From contig JAFXMP010000253.1 of NCBI GenBank assembly GCA_017530275.1, positions 1 through 7,758 of the forward strand: 7,758 nt of DNA, given 5' to 3'. The stretch comes from Clostridia bacterium (GTDB lineage Bacteria; Bacillota_A; Clostridia; Christensenellales; Aristaeellaceae). Under the pieces are notes generated by a model, which was not told the origin of the DNA, made no database searches, and worked only from the letters and a program-made list of their open reading frames with translations. Of the stretch, positions 5,481-7,758 are shown piece by piece. Each line of letters opens with the position of its first letter. The first letter of the stretch is position 1. Position numbers and translations under genes: made by a program.

Positions 5481-6876
5481 CGCAGGAGGATGGTTTCAGC
5501 AGAACGCGGGGCTTGTCTCCGCTTTTTCTATCGTAATATCCGTGGTGCTGCTGGTCCTGCTGATCCTGGTGCTCACACGACAAATCAGCACTGACCGCAA
5601 ATTCCGGCGACGCACGGAGGCCATGAACCGACGGCTGGAAGAACTTGGCCGAACGACTTTGCGCCGGGATGAGTTTTCCAGTCTTTCGGAAATGCAGTCC
5701 GCAAGGCTTTTGCAGGCCATGGAGGAGCGCAGCCGGGACGAGGCCATGCGCTTCAACGACCTCTCCGCCCGGCTGGACTTATTCGGTGATAATCAGGACG
5801 CGAGACTCCACCGGGTCACCGCCGTGCTGGATGAAAAGCTGAACCAGAACGAAGCCCGCATCGAAAAAATGCGGGATACCCTGGACCAGTCCGTTACGCG
5901 CCTCCAGGAAGAAAACGGCAAAAAGCTGGAAGAAATGCGCCAGACCGTGGACGAAAAGCTCCACGCCACGCTGGACAAGCGTCTGGGCGAATCCTTTTCC
6001 CTGGTGAGCCAACGGCTTGAGCAGGTGTATAAGGGCCTGGGTGAAATGCAGAGCCTGGCCAGTGGGGTGGGCGATCTGAAAAAGGTGCTTACCAACGTGA
6101 AAACCAGAGGCGTTTGGGGCGAAATGCAGCTGGGCACCCTGCTTTCCCAGGTGCTGACCCCCGGTCAGTACGATGAAAACGTGGCGGTGGTCCCCCATTC
6201 CAATCAGCGGGTGGAATTCGCGGTCAAACTACCCGGGCGGGAAGAAGGCTCCACCATTTATCTGCCCATTGATTCCAAATTTCCCATCGAGGATTACGAA
6301 CGCCTGCTGAACGCCTACGATACCGGCGACCAGGCCATGATCGCCGCCGCTTCCGCCTCGCTGCAAAACGCGCTGCGAGTGGAGGCCAAGCGCATCGCCG
6401 GAAAATATATTGCGCCGCCCTACACCACAGACTTCGCCATTATGTTCCTGCCCATTGAAGGGCTGTACGCCGAAGCACTGCGGGTAAGAGGGCTTACGGA
6501 AGAATTGCAGGAAAAACACCGGATCGTGGTAGCCGGGCCGACGACGCTGAACGCACTGCTGACCAGCCTGCAGGTGGGTTTCCGCACCTTGGCCATCGAA
6601 AAGCGATCCGGCGAGGTATGGCAATTGCTCAGCGCTGTGAAAACCGAGTTCGGCAAGTTCGCAGGACTTTTGGAGGCTACGGAAAAGAAGCTGCACGCCG
6701 CCACGGAATCCATTGAGAACGCCAGCCGCAAAACACGCACCATCGAACGCAAGCTGCGCCGGGTGGAGGCGCTGGACGAAGGCAAGGCCGCACGGCTGCT
6801 CAGCGGCGATGCGATGTCTAAACCGCTGCAAATGGCCTTCTGGGACGAGGATTTGACCTCCGACGACGACAGTTAA
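5473..6876 (+). CDS. rmuC: RmuC family DNA recombination protein
   Basis: RmuC proteins limit recombination at inverted repeats; they carry a nuclease-like fold, but the biochemical activity is poorly defined. The 467 residues hold a short N-terminal segment, one membrane helix (about 14-35, FSIVISVVLLVLLILVLT) anchoring it to the membrane, a long charged coiled coil (about 45-200) with repeated DEKL units, and the RmuC domain (about 200-425). Hallmarks are NVKTRGVWGEMQLG (208-221), LPIDSKFPIEDYERL (264-278), FLPIEGLYAE (325-334) and VVAGPTTLNALLTSLQVGFR (352-371), then IEKRSGEVW. The acidic tail DEDLTSDDDS is exposed. GGAAGG ahead of the ATG supports the start, which overlaps tdk by 8 bases. 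After the stop there is A6 then T7 around 6884-6908, at best a weak terminator. Confidence 0.96.
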   Translation: MADAGGWFQQNAGLVSAFSIVISVVLLVLLILVLTRQISTDRKFRRRTEAMNRRLEELGRTTLRRDEFSSLSEMQSARLLQAMEERSRDEAMRFNDLSARLDLFGDNQDARLHRVTAVLDEKLNQNEARIEKMRDTLDQSVTRLQEENGKKLEEMRQTVDEKLHATLDKRLGESFSLVSQRLEQVYKGLGEMQSLASGVGDLKKVLTNVKTRGVWGEMQLGTLLSQVLTPGQYDENVAVVPHSNQRVEFAVKLPGREEGSTIYLPIDSKFPIEDYERLLNAYDTGDQAMIAAASASLQNALRVEAKRIAGKYIAPPYTTDFAIMFLPIEGLYAEALRVRGLTEELQEKHRIVVAGPTTLNALLTSLQVGFRTLAIEKRSGEVWQLLSAVKTEFGKFAGLLEATEKKLHAATESIENASRKTRTIERKLRRVEALDEGKAARLLSGDAMSKPLQMAFWDEDLTSDDDS

Positions 6877-6908
6877 ACAGAAAAAACGTGGTATTCAAAC
6901 ATTTTTTT

Positions 6909-6937
6909 GAGACAGAAAACAGGAAACGTGCCATAAT
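6909..6937 (+). promoter_or_regulatory. Probable promoter for the helical protein gene
   Basis: GAGACA (6909-6914, four of six -35 bases) and CATAAT (6932-6937, five of six -10 bases) are 17 bases apart in the 133-base gap after rmuC. The leader would be about 65 bases and contains GGGG (6946-6949) able to pair with the C-run at 6964-6969. The -35 box is weak, so the call is moderate. Confidence 0.45.
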
Positions 6938-7009
6938 AACACCGTGGGGCGGAATAAGATCATCCCCCCAGCGGAAAAATGACAGTATTCACCGAAAGGA
7001 GTGTTTCGC

Positions 7010-7432
7010 ATGGATCAATTGGGCAATGAACTGAAAAAAGTACTCAAGGCCGGTATGGGCGCTGTAGCCGCCGGTCTGGAAATGGGCCAGGATGCCATTG
7101 AGCAGCTTGCAAAGAAGGGCGAACCGCTGTATGAGCAGGCCAAAAACGCCGTTTCCGACGCGGCCGGAAAAGTGAAGCAGACCATCGATTCCTTAAACGC
7201 TCAGCCCCAGGCCCAGGAAATCATCGACACCCTGCAGGGCATGGGTAAGGAAGCGTGGGACCAGGTGCGCGCCGCTCTGGATGAATTCGAGATCCAAGCC
7301 GCGGAAGCGGAACAGGCCGCCAAGGACGTGGCTCAGGCGGCGGAAGAAATCCTGCGCAACGCCCCGGCGGAAGCCGAAAAACCCGCCCCGGAAGCAAAGC
7401 AGGCCGACGATTCCCAGAAGCCCGAGGAATGA
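7010..7432 (+). CDS. Ala/Glu-rich helical protein, phasin- or LEA-like, function unknown
   Basis: I cannot assign this 140-residue protein to a characterised family. It is almost wholly predicted amphipathic helix: residues 1-60 (MDQLGNELKKVLKAGMGAVA, then KKGEPLYEQAKNAVSDAAGK), a helix about 67-118 rich in Ala, Glu and Gln, and a disordered tail from 119 with PAEAEKPAPEAK and SQKPEE. It has no cysteine, a single Trp (83), no signal peptide and no convincing membrane helix; the Gly/Ala stretch at 14-24 is short. This composition resembles phasin-like or LEA/apolipoprotein-like proteins that coat surfaces or bind other helices, but that is only resemblance. ATG 7010 is chosen because AAAGGAG sits 8-9 bases before it; an in-frame GTG at 7001 overlaps the ribosome site. 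It appears to be a one-gene unit between its own promoter and a strong terminator. Confidence 0.85.
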   Translation: MDQLGNELKKVLKAGMGAVAAGLEMGQDAIEQLAKKGEPLYEQAKNAVSDAAGKVKQTIDSLNAQPQAQEIIDTLQGMGKEAWDQVRAALDEFEIQAAEAEQAAKDVAQAAEEILRNAPAEAEKPAPEAKQADDSQKPEE

Positions 7433-7444
7433 CCCTTTTCCCAC

Positions 7445-7485
7445 GCAAACAGCCCGGCGGAGAAAAACTCCGCCGGGCTGTTTGC
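7445..7485. terminator. Bidirectional rho-independent terminator
   Basis: A perfect 18-bp inverted repeat (7445-7462 and 7468-7485) surrounds a five-A loop. The stem core is CAGCCCGGCGGAG, with AAAC/GTTT at its base. It lies in the 62 bases between the convergent stops of the helical protein gene and dapF and should end both transcripts. Confidence 0.92.
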
Positions 7486-7494
7486 ATACTATGA

Positions 7495-7758
7495 TCAATA
7501 CTCAAATTCACCCTCGAACACGTGGGTTACTTCACCGGTGAGGGCGATTTTTTCCTCCGTGCAACGCACGGTCAGGTCTCCCCCAACCAGCTTCACCACG
7601 ATATCCTGATCTGATGGACATACCCCGTTTTTTACCGCCGCGGCTACGGCGGCGCATGCCCCGGTGCCGCAGGCCAAGGTTTCCCCGTTGCCCCGCTCCC
7701 ACACCCGCATGCGCAGGGTGTTTTTGTTGATGATGCGCACGAATTCCGTGTTCACCCG
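7495..7758 (-). CDS. dapF: Diaminopimelate epimerase, C-terminal part (runs off right edge)
   Basis: The last 87 codons of DapF are visible; the enzyme is usually about 270-280 residues, so roughly the first two thirds lie beyond the window. DapF converts LL- to meso-diaminopimelate for lysine and peptidoglycan synthesis in the cytoplasm, without a cofactor, using two cysteines. The second catalytic cysteine is present in ERGNGETLACGTGACAAV. The preceding RVNTEFVRIINKNTLRMRVW matches the family's conserved strand before it, and VKLVGGDLTVRCTEEKIALT and the Glu-rich end (GEVTHVFEGEF) are the usual C-terminus. The frame is open through base 7758 (CGG, Arg). The GTG at 7755 is internal, not a start, because the family sequence continues through it. 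It is convergent with the helical protein gene and shares the terminator at 7445-7485. Confidence 0.95.
   Translation of the reverse strand, partial: RVNTEFVRIINKNTLRMRVWERGNGETLACGTGACAAVAAAVKNGVCPSDQDIVVKLVGGDLTVRCTEEKIALTGEVTHVFEGEFEY

Noticed and set aside
5779..6198. 139-codon minus-strand frame within rmuC
   Set aside because: It is antisense to a well-conserved RmuC domain and rich in His/Phe/Gln, as expected from reversed coding sequence.
6884..6912. Rho-independent terminator after rmuC
   Set aside because: The only pairing is A-run with T-run plus two bases, without a GC-rich stem, so it is too weak to call as a feature.
7753..7755. GTG start for an 86-residue gene at the right edge
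   Set aside because: The frame is open to the last base of the window and the DapF family sequence continues upstream of this codon, so it is an internal Val.

Overview
The window looks like chromosomal DNA of a Gram-positive fermentative bacterium, most likely Bacillota (Clostridia). The evidence is RecR and thymidine kinase sequences of Firmicute type, strong AGGAGG-like ribosome sites, a DAP-pathway gene (dapF), moderately high GC, and secreted plus cytoplasmic glycosidases as found in gut or rumen fibre and glycan degraders. Genus and species cannot be read from the sequence alone.

Left part (1-3540), all on the minus strand. A promoter at 3512-3540 reads leftward into a short coiled-coil gene whose frame is broken twice at A-runs (3119-3487). 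Next comes a secreted GH30-family glycosidase (1624-3081), then a hairpin terminator (1583-1615), then a cytoplasmic GH38 alpha-mannosidase that runs off the left edge (1-1557). The GH38 gene is easily missed because a long open frame lies codon-aligned on the opposite strand. A plausible division of labour is that the GH30 enzyme cuts glycan outside the cell and the GH38 enzyme trims imported mannosides inside; that link is inference.

Middle part (3541-4707). A short intergenic region carries a good extended -10 promoter, flanked by an 11-bp inverted repeat and followed by a leader hairpin. It drives ybaB-recR, a very common bacterial pair of nucleoid-associated protein and recombination mediator. 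A short region of repeated GTTGAGA units forming a large imperfect hairpin follows (4743-4852).

Right part (4890-7758). tdk (type II thymidine kinase) and rmuC overlap by 8 bases and form a second operon. A separate gene for a 140-residue alanine/glutamate-rich helical protein of unknown role (7010-7432) ends at a perfect 18-bp bidirectional terminator, which it shares with the convergent, partial dapF at the right edge.

Most of the window is ordinary housekeeping DNA. I do not see a new defence, mobile or biosynthetic system. The points worth a second look are the doubly frame-broken coiled-coil gene, the symmetric elements around the ybaB promoter, the GTTGAGA repeat hairpin, the terminator between the two glycosidase genes, and the unclassified helical protein.
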